64,000 bases of DNA, taken from positions 57,809-121,808 of the forward strand of contig JAFEAV010000010.1 of the NCBI GenBank assembly GCA_018266215.1, given 5' to 3'. The translations under genes were made by a program, and so were the position numbers. The notes under the pieces were generated by a model that did not search any database, had not been told where the DNA came from, and saw nothing but the letters and a program-made list of their open reading frames with translations. Of the stretch, positions 33,541 through 42,371 are shown in pieces. This DNA is from Cyanobacteria bacterium SZAS LIN-3 (GTDB taxonomy: Bacteria; Cyanobacteriota; Vampirovibrionia; Obscuribacterales; Obscuribacteraceae). The first letter of the stretch is position 1. Each line of letters opens with the position of its first letter.

Positions 33541-35261
33541 GGATTTTTCAAATACGGCAGCGCATCTGTTGTGCGACCCGGTTTGGCCACCTCAATATCC
33601 TTGACCAGGATCGACGGCGTGATCAAACTGAGGGTCGTACTGCTGCGATCGCCGGGCATCTCCACTGTGTACGGTTGCGTATCGTCGCTGGCCAGCTCCA
33701 GATCCTGCATGCCTTTCTTGGGCAGCTCCTTAAATCGCGCACCGCGAATAAGCTCTTCCTTGCCGCTGTTCACATCCAGGCGATAGACCAGCACCGGTGA
33801 GCCGACCGAGCGCGAGCGCCCGCGGGTAAGAGCGCCGATGGAAGAGTAATAGGAAAGAAATGCCGGAATGGATCGACGCACAATAAGCACACTGGAAAGA
33901 TTGTCCTTTTTCGCCATTTCAATAGCCCTGGCCCGCAAATCGGCCAGCGTTGTCTTCTGACTGGTAGACAGCAGCAAATGGCCGGGCGAGGCTGCTCCAC
34001 CGCGGTTATGACCATTACTTACCTTGATCACCCGGGTAGGGGTTCGCGTGGAACAAACCGTCTTCAAAATGCCCTTATCAACAAGCTTGAGCTCCGAGGC
34101 GCGCACACCCTCATAGTCGATATTCCAGCCGCCCTTGAGTTTTATGTCGTGCCAGGTCTTGAGAGTGGGGTCATCAATAATGCTCACCGCAGCAGCCAGG
34201 ACCGGCTTGCCCAGCACCTGGTCTTCCTCCGAACCGCCACCGATGGGGCCGCCGTATTCCGGTCTGGCACAGAGAAGACGAGGCAAAATCGCCGTCGCCA
34301 GCTCAGCGGCACTCTGCTTTTCAAACAGGACCGGGCCCTGATATTCTTCTGCCTTGCGGGCATCAAGCATGCTGGTCACCCGCTTACAAAGCTCATGGGT
34401 AGCCGCCTCCATCGTTTCCTGACTGGGTAGATCATCCATACTGTCGCCGGCAAAAAACTCATAGTCGTTAAGATCCATGCCGTCCTTGCACTGCACCGCC
34501 GCCGACAGACCAATCAATACGCCCGTCTCGCTGTCCTTGGTGAGAGTGCCTTCGCTATTGAGAAAGCGCCGGGTGGTCTGCCTGACGTTCATGAAAACAT
34601 TGGAATTTTGCACATCCGGATATTGTTTGAAAATGGCCGACAATTTGCGAATGCGCTCCTGCCAGGCATCCCGGTCCAGTTCGACCTTGATGCCTTCTTT
34701 CACCGAAACCAGCGGCGGGGCATCGGAGAAGCAATCGGGCCGATCCTCAACATTGACATATTGCAGCCTGGCTTTAGCCGACTCCAGCGATTCGACGGCA
34801 GCTTTGTACATGGCATCGGTCTGCATCCACAAACCGTGGCGCAGGGCGTCGTAATCGTCGTCGATGACGAGATCGGAGCCGGCACCCCAGCTGTGGCCGG
34901 AAAGCACGCCACCGGATATGGCACTATTGTCCAGTTTCTTATCGCCGACACGCAAGTTGGTATCGACATAGCGATCAAAACTGCGATCATTCAGCTCCAC
35001 AGCGCCAAAATTTGCTGAAATTTGCAAAAAATCCTGATCCGTAATCGTATACGAACCAAAGTATGGAAGCTGATGCGCGGGCAATTTCAAGCCCTTCATC
35101 GAGCGGGCCAGCTCATCGTTCATGGCTCTGAGCACCACATCCGACTTGAGGGCATTTTCTTTCTCCGACTTCTCCGCCTCGGTCAAACCCGCAGCCAGAC
35201 AGGTCGGCAAATTTAAATGGCAGAGCAATAAGCTTAGAGCCAGTAGATTTTTCAATTTCAT
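33516..35261 (-). CDS. Exported TldE/PmbA-like protein (non-catalytic partner)
   Basis: 581 residues with a signal peptide (LLALSLLLCHLNLPTCLAAG). The rest aligns with the following paralogue along its length: the N-terminal MKKELxRS-type segment, SYTITDQD/SYSLYDIE, RVGDKKLDNS/RVGDRHLDNS and the late KVSNGHNRGGAASPG block. In place of the HExxxH metal site it has SAAELATAILP, so it lacks the catalytic ligands, like TldE/PmbA in the TldD-TldE peptidase. It overlaps the TldD-like gene by ATGA, implying 1:1 production of a heteromeric peptidase. Unlike TldE of Escherichia coli it should act outside the cytosol. Confidence 0.82.
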   Translation of the reverse strand: MKLKNLLALSLLLCHLNLPTCLAAGLTEAEKSEKENALKSDVVLRAMNDELARSMKGLKLPAHQLPYFGSYTITDQDFLQISANFGAVELNDRSFDRYVDTNLRVGDKKLDNSAISGGVLSGHSWGAGSDLVIDDDYDALRHGLWMQTDAMYKAAVESLESAKARLQYVNVEDRPDCFSDAPPLVSVKEGIKVELDRDAWQERIRKLSAIFKQYPDVQNSNVFMNVRQTTRRFLNSEGTLTKDSETGVLIGLSAAVQCKDGMDLNDYEFFAGDSMDDLPSQETMEAATHELCKRVTSMLDARKAEEYQGPVLFEKQSAAELATAILPRLLCARPEYGGPIGGGSEEDQVLGKPVLAAAVSIIDDPTLKTWHDIKLKGGWNIDYEGVRASELKLVDKGILKTVCSTRTPTRVIKVSNGHNRGGAASPGHLLLSTSQKTTLADLRARAIEMAKKDNLSSVLIVRRSIPAFLSYYSSIGALTRGRSRSVGSPVLVYRLDVNSGKEELIRGARFKELPKKGMQDLELASDDTQPYTVEMPGDRSSTTLSLITPSILVKDIEVAKPGRTTDALPYLKNPYFEEQGK

Positions 35262-37048
35262 TGCTTGCCCTTTACCTTTTCTAAAATGGGTGGAGGCAGC
35301 ACCGGCGGCTGATTTTGTTCTTTGTATTCTTTTTCCAGCTCCAGAGTTTTCACAAGCAAACTGGGTCCGGTCGCCGACACCGGCACCCAGCCGGACTCAG
35401 CACCGCAGCGGCCGTTGAACGTGTCATCATCCTTGCCGGCACAGATGATTTTTTCCAGACTGCTCAGAGGCGTACCGACTATATTTACGCCCCGGGTTAG
35501 TTCATCAGGTCGGCCATCGACATAGACGCGGGTGACACGCAGGGGCAAAAGCACGTAAGACTGCGGCATAAAAGAATGCGTAATGGTGAAACCACCGGCA
35601 ATTTCATCAATGATCAAGCCATAAGGCTTGTGCTGCGCCTTTGCCTCCTGTATCAACATGGCCCGCAATTTGGGATAAGGCACCCGCTTGCTGGAATCAA
35701 CAATAAGATTGCCCTGGCGAGCGACCGGATCGCTACCGGCCGAGCTGCGTCCGTGGCCGTTTGAGACTTTGAAGTTGCGGATGGGGCTGCGTCCCATGAG
35801 GAAGCCTTTCAAGACTCCCTTCTCTACAAGACTGACCCTCTCCGCCGCCACGCCCTCGTCGTCGTATTTATAGTTGCCGACCAGAGGAGTTTTGCCAAAG
35901 GACGAACGCGTGGGATCGTCTTCCACCGACATAAAGGGCGGCATGATCTGCTCGCCTACTTTCTGGGTGAAGGTGCGTCCCTCGGTCTCATCCTTCTGTC
36001 TGTGCCCTTCTACACGGTGCCCGAGCACTTCGTGGAAAAATACACCGGTGGCTTTGGAATTCAAAATCGCCGGCCCGACATAGGGCTGAGCCCGCGGCGC
36101 GTCTTTCAGCACAACAACGGCTCTGGCCAGCTTGCGCACCATCTTTTCCAGCTCTTCCTGGCTGGGCAATTCATCCATCTTCGGTACTTCGACCGCATCA
36201 TAAAGGCGCACAACCATGCCGTCTTTCGCCACAGCCGAGGCCTCGGCCGCCACGCGAAAACTCCGGCACGTGTCTTCGATGCGCGTGCCTTCGGTGTTGA
36301 CCAGATAGCGCCGCATCTGATCGACATTGAGGACTACGGTCGATTCGCTCAACTCGGGGAATTCTTTGTATATGGCCGAAGCCTTGCGCAAACGATCTTT
36401 CCAGACCGGCCCGTCGACCTTGAGCGGCACCGGTTTTTCAAAATATGTAACCGGTTTGGCTTCACTAAAATCGTCGGAATCATCCTCTTCCACCACCCGG
36501 GTGTCACGGTTGGATTTAACTCGCATATAGCTCTGCTGAGCACTCTTAAAAGCCGAGTCCGTAGCCATCCACAGACGATTGCGAATAGCATCGGCATCGT
36601 CCTGCAGGGGAAAAGATCCGCCCCGGTAGTGCCCCATGCCCAGAGCCAGCGGCGGAGAATAAAAAGCACCGGCGCGCAACTGGTGAGAATTATCCAGGTG
36701 TCTGTCGCCCACGCGCAGATCGACATTGAGCACGCGGTAGTGCGAATTATCGTCTCCGTTAATCGCCCCATAAGTGGCCCGGTAACTGGTCCTCTCTATA
36801 TCGTAGAGACTGTAGCTCATGAAATAGAGGGGTGCTGCGGCTGCATTTTTCAGCTTACTGAAAGAGCGGTCCAGCTCTTTTTTCATGGCACTGATGACGA
36901 TATCCGACGGTGACCCTGTCTGCGAATCCGCAGGAGGCTCGCGATTTACCGGCTCGGCGGCCGGGGCAGCGAGGCTGAGAGTAGCGGCTAAGCCGACGGA
37001 CAGGGCAACATTTGCAAAAAGATGCACCCGGACCGAAGGCTTACGCAT
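35258..37048 (-). CDS. Exported TldD-like metalloprotease
   Basis: 596 residues. An N-terminal signal peptide (NVALSVGLAATLSLAAPAA) precedes a TldD fold. FFHEVLGHRVEGHR holds the HExxxH zinc motif at 339-344. Other shared marks are LVNTEGT near 250 and KVSNGHGRSSAGSDPVARQGNL. TldD/TldE open like a tube and degrade unfolded short peptides; in Escherichia coli they mature microcins and act on CcdA, in the cytosol. Here both partners have signal peptides, so the complex would sit in the periplasm or outside. It is first in the two-gene unit. Spacing of GGAG to the ATG is long (14 bp). Confidence 0.85.
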   Translation of the reverse strand: MRKPSVRVHLFANVALSVGLAATLSLAAPAAEPVNREPPADSQTGSPSDIVISAMKKELDRSFSKLKNAAAAPLYFMSYSLYDIERTSYRATYGAINGDDNSHYRVLNVDLRVGDRHLDNSHQLRAGAFYSPPLALGMGHYRGGSFPLQDDADAIRNRLWMATDSAFKSAQQSYMRVKSNRDTRVVEEDDSDDFSEAKPVTYFEKPVPLKVDGPVWKDRLRKASAIYKEFPELSESTVVLNVDQMRRYLVNTEGTRIEDTCRSFRVAAEASAVAKDGMVVRLYDAVEVPKMDELPSQEELEKMVRKLARAVVVLKDAPRAQPYVGPAILNSKATGVFFHEVLGHRVEGHRQKDETEGRTFTQKVGEQIMPPFMSVEDDPTRSSFGKTPLVGNYKYDDEGVAAERVSLVEKGVLKGFLMGRSPIRNFKVSNGHGRSSAGSDPVARQGNLIVDSSKRVPYPKLRAMLIQEAKAQHKPYGLIIDEIAGGFTITHSFMPQSYVLLPLRVTRVYVDGRPDELTRGVNIVGTPLSSLEKIICAGKDDDTFNGRCGAESGWVPVSATGPSLLVKTLELEKEYKEQNQPPVLPPPILEKVKGKQ

Positions 37049-37127
37049 ATATAAGTCGATGACTCCACTAAGGATTTAAGATCGTTTTTGCATCTTAACA
37101 CGCTAACTGGCATCATTGGGTGAGGAC

Positions 37128-37562
37128 TCAGTGACCGACGTCGGAACCGGTCGGTGCGGGGGTTTCCACCTGATTGGGCAGGGGAGCGGGAGCGGGAACG
37201 GGAGCCGGTGTGGCCATATTCAACTGGGACTCTTTGGCGGCCAACTCGGCATCTTTGGCGTTCTGTCTGTTCTGAGTACTGGCCTGCAGCGCATCCGTGT
37301 CAGCCTGCTGCAAGCGCACAGCATTCTGCTGAGCTTCCTGGGCTGCGACATTGGACTGCTGGATATTGGCCTGTTCCTGCTGCATCTTTTCCAGCTCCTG
37401 CGCGGTCTCATTATTGGCATTATTAATCATGAAGGCGAAACCGCCGACAATCAGCACAACCAATACAAGGATAAGTCCGGCGAACCAGGTGGCCGAAGAA
37501 TTGGTTTTTACTTCAACAGGCTGATCGTCCACGGTGTAATAGGTTTTTTCCAATTGAGCCAT
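37128..37562 (-). CDS. Membrane-anchored coiled-coil protein
   Basis: 144 residues: ~25 polar residues, one hydrophobic helix at ~27-45 (FAGLILVLVVLIVGGFAFMI), a Gln/Ala-rich predicted coiled coil at 50-115 and a Pro/Ala tail (TPAPVPAPAPLP). Likely a single-pass inner-membrane protein with most of it outside the cytosol. GGAGGAG lies 4 bp before the ATG. Function unknown. Confidence 0.7.
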   Translation of the reverse strand: MAQLEKTYYTVDDQPVEVKTNSSATWFAGLILVLVVLIVGGFAFMINNANNETAQELEKMQQEQANIQQSNVAAQEAQQNAVRLQQADTDALQASTQNRQNAKDAELAAKESQLNMATPAPVPAPAPLPNQVETPAPTGSDVGH

Positions 37563-37805
37563 AACTCCTCCTCAGGCACCGCACTGCTTATTTTTGCCGA
37601 TACACAACGCATCGGGTCTTCCAGGGGAGTGACGGGAGCAAGGGAGGATGGTTCCTCAATCATATCAGCCAAAATTACACCTTTTGTACTAATAATTCTT
37701 TCGAAAAAAACGCCCGAAAAGCCCACCAGATCAAGGTGTAAAGGATTGTGAACAATGGATTTAATGGACTTAGCGCGGACAAGAATCTGCTGCTAGACTG
37801 TTTTT

Positions 37806-38105
37806 GTTCGATCAAGTTCGAGTCCGATGTCCGATGTTCGATGTCCGCCGTCAGCTGACACTGTTCGTTGTCCGATGTCCGATGATCTAGTTCGATGTTC
37901 GAGTTCGAGTTCAAGTCCGTTGTTCGATGTCCGTGTCCGCCGTCAGCTGACACTGTTCGTTGTCCAATGTCCGTAGTTCGATGTCCGATGTCCGCCGTCA
38001 GCTGACATTGTTCGCTGTCCGATGTCCGTAGTTCGATGTCCGATGTTCGCCGTCAGCTGACAATGTCCGTTGTTCAATGACCGTTGTTCACTGTTCGATG
38101 TTCGA
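37806..38105. repeat. Minisatellite of GTTCGATGTCCGAT-type units with a recurring GTCAGCTGAC palindrome
   Basis: Short degenerate units of 7-8 bases (TGTCCGA, TGTTCGA) alternate over ~300 bp. The 15-mer CGCCGTCAGCTGACA recurs at 37846, 37938, 37993 and 38048, giving one 92-bp and two 55-bp periods; its core GTCAGCTGAC is a perfect palindrome. Minus-strand open frames across it encode only repetitive HRTSD/GHRTTD peptides and lack starts, so I call it non-coding. The 240 bp between it and the coiled-coil gene (37563-37805) hold no gene I can support. Confidence 0.75.
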
Positions 38106-38111
38106 AGTAGT

Positions 38112-38137
38112 GGCAGCCCCATTCCGATGGGGCTGCC
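38112..38137. other. Perfect 11-bp hairpin flanking the minisatellite
   Basis: GGCAGCCCCAT (38112-38122) and ATGGGGCTGCC (38127-38137) flank a TCCG loop. No T-run follows on either strand, so it is not a classical terminator; it may protect or end transcripts at the edge of the repeat. Confidence 0.5.
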
Positions 38138-38183
38138 CTTCCTGTGACATGGCGTCCGCACGGGAGTAGTCTGAATTTAGTAT

Positions 38184-38594
38184 ATGAAGAAAAATCTTCT
38201 GATCGTAGACGACGAAGCGATTCACCGCTTCTCAACAGCATCGGCAATGAAACTTGCCGGCTTTGCAGTCGACCAGGCCGCCAACGGGCTGGATGCCCTG
38301 CGACGGTTCATTTCCAATCAGTACGACGTAATTTTGATCGATTACGAAATGCCCCTGATGAACGGCGCAGAATGCGCGCAGAAAATCCGCGAGTACGAAC
38401 TCCACAGCAAAAGCAAAACTGTAATTATTGGTCTTTTGTCCATCATTGAAGAGGAGATGGAGGAAAAATGCCTGGCCGCAGGCATGGATGCCCTGATGAA
38501 AAAAACCTGCAGCACAGGAGAACTGCAGCAAGCTGTGACCAATTGGACAAATTCCACCAGTGAATCATTGACAATAAAAATTGGCCGGTCATAA
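38184..38594 (+). CDS. Single-domain response regulator (CheY-like receiver)
   Basis: 136 residues, receiver domain only. The acidic pair is Asp9-Asp10, the phosphoacceptor Asp53 (LIDYEMP), the switch Ser86, and the conserved lysine lies in LMKKT, where the usual Lys-Pro is Lys-Lys/Thr. A short tail follows. With no output domain it should act by protein contacts, like CheY or Spo0F. No histidine kinase is adjacent. A terminator lies ~110 bp after the stop, just before proS. Confidence 0.85.
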   Translation: MKKNLLIVDDEAIHRFSTASAMKLAGFAVDQAANGLDALRRFISNQYDVILIDYEMPLMNGAECAQKIREYELHSKSKTVIIGLLSIIEEEMEEKCLAAGMDALMKKTCSTGELQQAVTNWTNSTSESLTIKIGRS

Positions 38595-38702
38595 TTACTG
38601 GCATGCTTCAACATCTTAAAAACCCACCAGCTCCAGTACGTTTCCTCCCAGAAGCGGAGTCTTGTGTGGCGTAGCGGATAGTTGTATCGGCAAAGTCATT
38701 TC

Positions 38703-38737
38703 ACGAGCCTCCCGCATCGGGGGGCTCGTTTTGTTTT
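38703..38737 (+). terminator. Rho-independent terminator before proS
   Basis: ACGAGCC-T-CCC (38703-38713) pairs with GGG-G-GGCTCGT (38719-38729), followed by TTTGTTTT. It probably ends the response regulator transcript; a role as an attenuator of proS is possible, since it lies 31 bp before that gene. Confidence 0.75.
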
Positions 38738-38767
38738 CAGTGTTCACAGCCAAGCAGGAGCATTTTT

Positions 38768-40507
38768 ATGAGATGGAGTAAATTGTTTGTACCGACGACC
38801 CGGGACGTACCGGCAGGGGCTGATGCAGTGAGCCACCAGCTGCTGCTGCGGGCCGGCTACATCCGCCAGGTAACGGCGGGAGTTTACGCCCTCCTGCCCC
38901 TGGCCCAGCGCATGCGGCTCAAAATCATGCAGATTATTCGCGAGGAAATGAACGCCATCGGCGGCCAGGAATTTATGCTCTCCGCCCTGCAACCGGCGGA
39001 ACTCTGGAAAGAGTCAGGGCGCTGGCAGAGCCTGGACGAAATCATGTTCCGTCTGCGCGATCGCAAAAACGCCGAAATGGCGCTCGGTCTCACCCACGAA
39101 GAAGCATTTACTTCGCTGGCGCGTACCGGCCTGCAATCGTATCGCCAGCTGCCGCAAATCTGGTATCAGATGCAAACAAAATTTCGCGACGAAGCCCGCC
39201 CCAAATCAGGGCTTTTGCGTGTACGCGAATTCACCATGAAAGACGCCTATTCATTTGACATGGACAGCGCGGGCCTGGACAGAGCCTTTGCCGCGCACTA
39301 TGAAGCATACAAAAAAATATTCAGCCGCTGCGGATTGAAATTTACGGCGGTGGACGCCAGCTCAGGAGCCATGGGCGGCAGTCAGTCCACCGAGTTTATG
39401 GTCCTGACCGAAGCCGGTGAAGACGAGGTGGCAATCTGCTCCGAATGCGCCTACGCCGCCAACACAGAAAAAGCCGTATCCCGGGTGCCCAACCACAAAA
39501 CCCGTGAGGGGGCACCCTCCGAGCTGGAGCGCTTCGACACCCCCAACATCAAAACCATCGAACAACTGGCAAACTTCCCGGGCGGCGCCCCGGCCGACGG
39601 ACAGATCAAGACACTGGTCTACGTCCTGGACGAAAGCCAGGCCCTGACTATGATCTTGATGCGCGGCGACCATGAATTGAACGAGACCAAGCTACTGGCC
39701 GCCACCGGAGCACAGGCGGCAAGACCGGCCATGGAAGACGAAATCGTCCAAGCCCTCGGAGCAAAACCGGGCTCCCTCGGCGCCGTCGGCATAAAATCAG
39801 GGGCCGCCGGACCGATTGCCGGGATACTCGCGGACAGAAGCCTGGAAGGCCGTACCGAGATGGTTACCGGAGCCAACCAGGACGACATCCACCTCAGGGG
39901 CGTAAACATCGCCAGAGACATCGCTGTCGACCTCTGGAGCGACCTGCGCCTGGTGGGCGACGGGGAGCTATGCGCTTTTTGTTCCGGCACCCTGCACCTT
40001 CACAAAGCCCTGGAAATTGGTCATATCTTCAAATTGGGCACGCGCTATTCCGAAACCATGGGTGCGCATGTGCTGGACTCGCAGGGCAACCGTGTGCCTA
40101 TCGTCATGGGTAGCTATGGTATTGGCGTGGAGCGGATGATGGCGGCAATCGCCGAACTCTCCCACGACAAAGCCGGTCTGGTCTGGCCCCTTGCTGTCGC
40201 ACCCTTTCAGGTGGTCGTCCTGCCCACCAATACAAGCGACGAAGCGATCATGAGCGCCGCCGAAGACATCTACCGGAAGCTGCAAACCGAGGGCTTTGAC
40301 ACCATTCTCGACGACCGCGACGAGAGAGCCGGCGTCAAGTTTAACGATGCCGATCTGGTAGGCATTCCCCTGCGCATCACCCTGGGCAAGAAAATAAAAG
40401 ACGGCCTGGTGGAGGTCAAAGGTCGCCTGGAGACACAGTCGGTGGACGTCTCCTTAGATAATCTGGTTCCTTTCGTCAGGGAAAAAATTGAAAAAATGTC
40501 CACTTAA
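38768..40507 (+). CDS. proS: Prolyl-tRNA synthetase
   Basis: 579 residues, bacterial-type class II enzyme. Motif 2 is seen as FRDEARPKSGLLRVREFTMKDAYSF, preceded by LGLTHEEAFT. The INS editing domain lies at ~225-385 and clears mischarged Ala-tRNA(Pro). Motif 3 lies in MGSYGIGVERMMAAIAE, and the anticodon domain follows to the end. Essential translation enzyme in the cytosol. CAGGAG lies 7 bp upstream of the ATG. The editing domain makes it the longer, E. coli-like form rather than the eukaryote/archaea-like one. Confidence 0.97.
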   Translation: MRWSKLFVPTTRDVPAGADAVSHQLLLRAGYIRQVTAGVYALLPLAQRMRLKIMQIIREEMNAIGGQEFMLSALQPAELWKESGRWQSLDEIMFRLRDRKNAEMALGLTHEEAFTSLARTGLQSYRQLPQIWYQMQTKFRDEARPKSGLLRVREFTMKDAYSFDMDSAGLDRAFAAHYEAYKKIFSRCGLKFTAVDASSGAMGGSQSTEFMVLTEAGEDEVAICSECAYAANTEKAVSRVPNHKTREGAPSELERFDTPNIKTIEQLANFPGGAPADGQIKTLVYVLDESQALTMILMRGDHELNETKLLAATGAQAARPAMEDEIVQALGAKPGSLGAVGIKSGAAGPIAGILADRSLEGRTEMVTGANQDDIHLRGVNIARDIAVDLWSDLRLVGDGELCAFCSGTLHLHKALEIGHIFKLGTRYSETMGAHVLDSQGNRVPIVMGSYGIGVERMMAAIAELSHDKAGLVWPLAVAPFQVVVLPTNTSDEAIMSAAEDIYRKLQTEGFDTILDDRDERAGVKFNDADLVGIPLRITLGKKIKDGLVEVKGRLETQSVDVSLDNLVPFVREKIEKMST

Positions 40508-40608
40508 AGATCGCAAAAAAATTCCTTAACCGACCATTATCACCGCCGGCTCTTTGGGCATGCCTCAGTAGATTGACTCGAAAATGGCGATGGCCGAGGT
40601 GTTGGATT

Positions 40609-40986
40609 GTGAGTGAAGAATCCTGGGGCAAGCTGTGGCAACCTTACATTGATACTGCTATTGGTGCCTGGGATCGCGGTGACAAAACCAGAGCGGACAA
40701 GATAGTGGACCTGCTGCTGCTGGTTTTGAAGCAGGGCCGGCAATACTCGACAGTGGACGAAAACCTCGTCCACGGCCTCTACTCGGTTGCCGATCATTTC
40801 AGTGTCGATCGTGAATATTCTCGCGCCGAATGGATTTATCTCAAAATACTTGAGAGTCAGGAAGAAATACTGGGACCGGACGCGCCCGAATCTCTCGATA
40901 CTCTGTTGCGCCTCAGTCGTGTCGTACGAGCCTGTGGCGCCTGTTTTGAAACCACCACCGCCGACGATCTGCCCTCCGCGCACTAA
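40609..40986 (+). CDS. Small TPR-like protein
   Basis: 125 residues from a GTG with GAGG 9 bp upstream; an earlier ATG at 40573 lacks a ribosome site. The sequence reads as two to three amphipathic helix pairs of kinesin-light-chain type (IVDLLLLVLKQGRQ; AEWIYLKILESQEEILGPDAPESLDTLLRLSRV). No signal peptide. It is likely a small cytosolic adaptor. It follows proS by 100 bp and precedes a weak terminator. Confidence 0.65.
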   Translation: MSEESWGKLWQPYIDTAIGAWDRGDKTRADKIVDLLLLVLKQGRQYSTVDENLVHGLYSVADHFSVDREYSRAEWIYLKILESQEEILGPDAPESLDTLLRLSRVVRACGACFETTTADDLPSAH

Positions 40987-41082
40987 ATTTCGACTGCCAC
41001 CACTCATGGAGCAGCAACGCAATTTCTTAATATTGAAGCCATTTTTGCTTACATTTCACAAGAAAAATTCACAAACGTAACC

Positions 41083-41109
41083 AAAGCACTTGATCACTCA
41101 AGCTTTTTT
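41083..41109 (+). terminator. Terminator-like hairpin
   Basis: CTTGA (41089-41093) pairs with TCAAG (41098-41102), extended by AAAG/CTTT with a two-base bulge, and TTTTTT ends it. It is ~100 bp after the small TPR gene. Confidence 0.55.
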
Positions 41110-41120
41110 CAAATAGTCGT

Positions 41121-41428
41121 ATCCCTCATATAGCGCTGCTTTCGAGGGATGCACAAATCTTGAGCGGTTAACACCCGGTCACAAAAGGTTGCCTATTCTC
41201 CCGGCTGGACATACCCTGGGGAAAGTCGCCAATGGGCAAATCAGCTTGCTCGGCGCCAAGGAGAAAGGATGTCACAGCAATAAAATTCTTTAGTAGTGTC
41301 TTAACCCGGTCCGTATTCTAATGACTGGTGGACCCTTTACTAAAGCCCCGATCCCGCTTCTCAACACTTTGAAATTTTAGAGGTCGGCCCGCCGTTTGTA
41401 CGGAAAGTACAGGCAGCAATATCGACCT
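41121..41428 (+). promoter_or_regulatory. Long structured leader upstream of a HAD phosphatase gene
   Basis: This 300-bp gene-free stretch can fold into at least four stable units. ATCCCTC/GAGGGAT pairs at 41121-41127 with 41144-41150. A 51-base hairpin is closed by TTGCCTATT/AATGGGCAA (41189-41197 with 41231-41239). CTTTAGTA/TACTAAAG pairs at 41288-41295 with 41338-41345 and encloses GGTCC/GGACC. AGGTCG/CGACCT pairs at 41381-41386 with 41423-41428, just before the ribosome site AAGGAGG. GACAT at 41208 can alternatively pair with ATGTC at 41269, disrupting the second hairpin. This suits a riboswitch or other structured leader; no known class fits. Confidence 0.5.
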
Positions 41429-41450
41429 TGAAAAAGGAGGCCCCAAGCCC

Positions 41451-42362
41451 ATGCAAACCTTGCAACAACAATTACACAAACAAGTTTCACCCCAGACCAA
41501 ACTGGTCATTACCGACGTAGACGGCACCCTGTCTTCATTCTGGGACTATTTTGTCCCGGCTATGCGCGACTTCCTCAAAGAAGTCAGCGTCAGCGAAGAC
41601 ATTCCCATCCTCGATCTGGCGCGAGACATCGGCCACGTAATCGAGCGCCGAGGCACCCACGAACACCCGTGGCTCCTGGAAGAAACCAGCTTTGCCTGGA
41701 AGTACTTCAGTGATAAACCGGAGCAGTTTATCGAGCAGTTCGTTAAACCATTCTGGACAGCCCTGGACAATAACCGGGCCAAATATCTGCGGCCATTTCC
41801 CACAGTGCTGGAAACATTGCAGCAGCTGAAAGAACAGGGCATCAAGATTGTCGCACTCAGTGACGCCCCCGAATACATGGCGCGCATCCGCAATCGCCAG
41901 ATATTCGACGGCTTGCTGGACGCCATCTACGCCCTGGAAACAGTCGAGCCAGAGCCCGATGACGTCTATCAGCCAATAGCGCTGGAGCACGGCCGCGAAC
42001 GCATCAAACTGGTGCGCGCTCAGTGCGCCGACCTCAAGACAAAATTGCACGTACTGCCAAAATCATATGAAAAGCCCTGCCCCGCAGGTCTTGACCGTGT
42101 GCTGAAAGACTTCGACGTCTATCCGCAGGAAACAATTTTTGTCGGGGACAGTCTCACCAAAGACGGACCGGTTGCCGCTTCCCGCGGCATTCGTTATGTC
42201 TGGGCGCACTATGGCTATCAACTGCCTGCCGAGTACGAAGAACTGATCAACTTTTCGCTCAAGCCCGATGGTGCCTCCATCGCCGGTGGCACAAAGCCGC
42301 TGCCGCCGGAGTTAATCACAGCCGTAGCCGCGCGTTACGACGAATTGCTCCATCACATCTAG
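41451..42362 (+). CDS. HAD-superfamily phosphatase
   Basis: 303 residues. HAD motif I is VITDVDGTLSSF (Asp22, Asp24), motif II is IVALSDAP, and motifs III/IV are KPCPAGLDRVL and FVGDSLTKDG. The cap lies between motif I and residue ~130. The long insert 150-205 (DDVYQPIALEHGRERIKLVRAQC) is unusual. It dephosphorylates a small metabolite in the cytosol; the substrate is not evident. AAGGAGG lies 10 bp before the ATG, and the gene sits behind the structured leader at 41121-41428. Confidence 0.8.
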   Translation: MQTLQQQLHKQVSPQTKLVITDVDGTLSSFWDYFVPAMRDFLKEVSVSEDIPILDLARDIGHVIERRGTHEHPWLLEETSFAWKYFSDKPEQFIEQFVKPFWTALDNNRAKYLRPFPTVLETLQQLKEQGIKIVALSDAPEYMARIRNRQIFDGLLDAIYALETVEPEPDDVYQPIALEHGRERIKLVRAQCADLKTKLHVLPKSYEKPCPAGLDRVLKDFDVYPQETIFVGDSLTKDGPVAASRGIRYVWAHYGYQLPAEYEELINFSLKPDGASIAGGTKPLPPELITAVAARYDELLHHI

Positions 42363-42371
42363 GCGCCGCTC

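Noticed and set aside
37806..38105. CRISPR array
   Set aside because: Units are short and continuous, with no unique spacers of constant size and no cas genes nearby.
41189..41245. M-box (Mg2+) riboswitch, from the local likeness of GAAAGTCGCCAATGGG to its core
   Set aside because: The rest of the M-box consensus is missing, and this segment sits inside a different, self-complementary hairpin.
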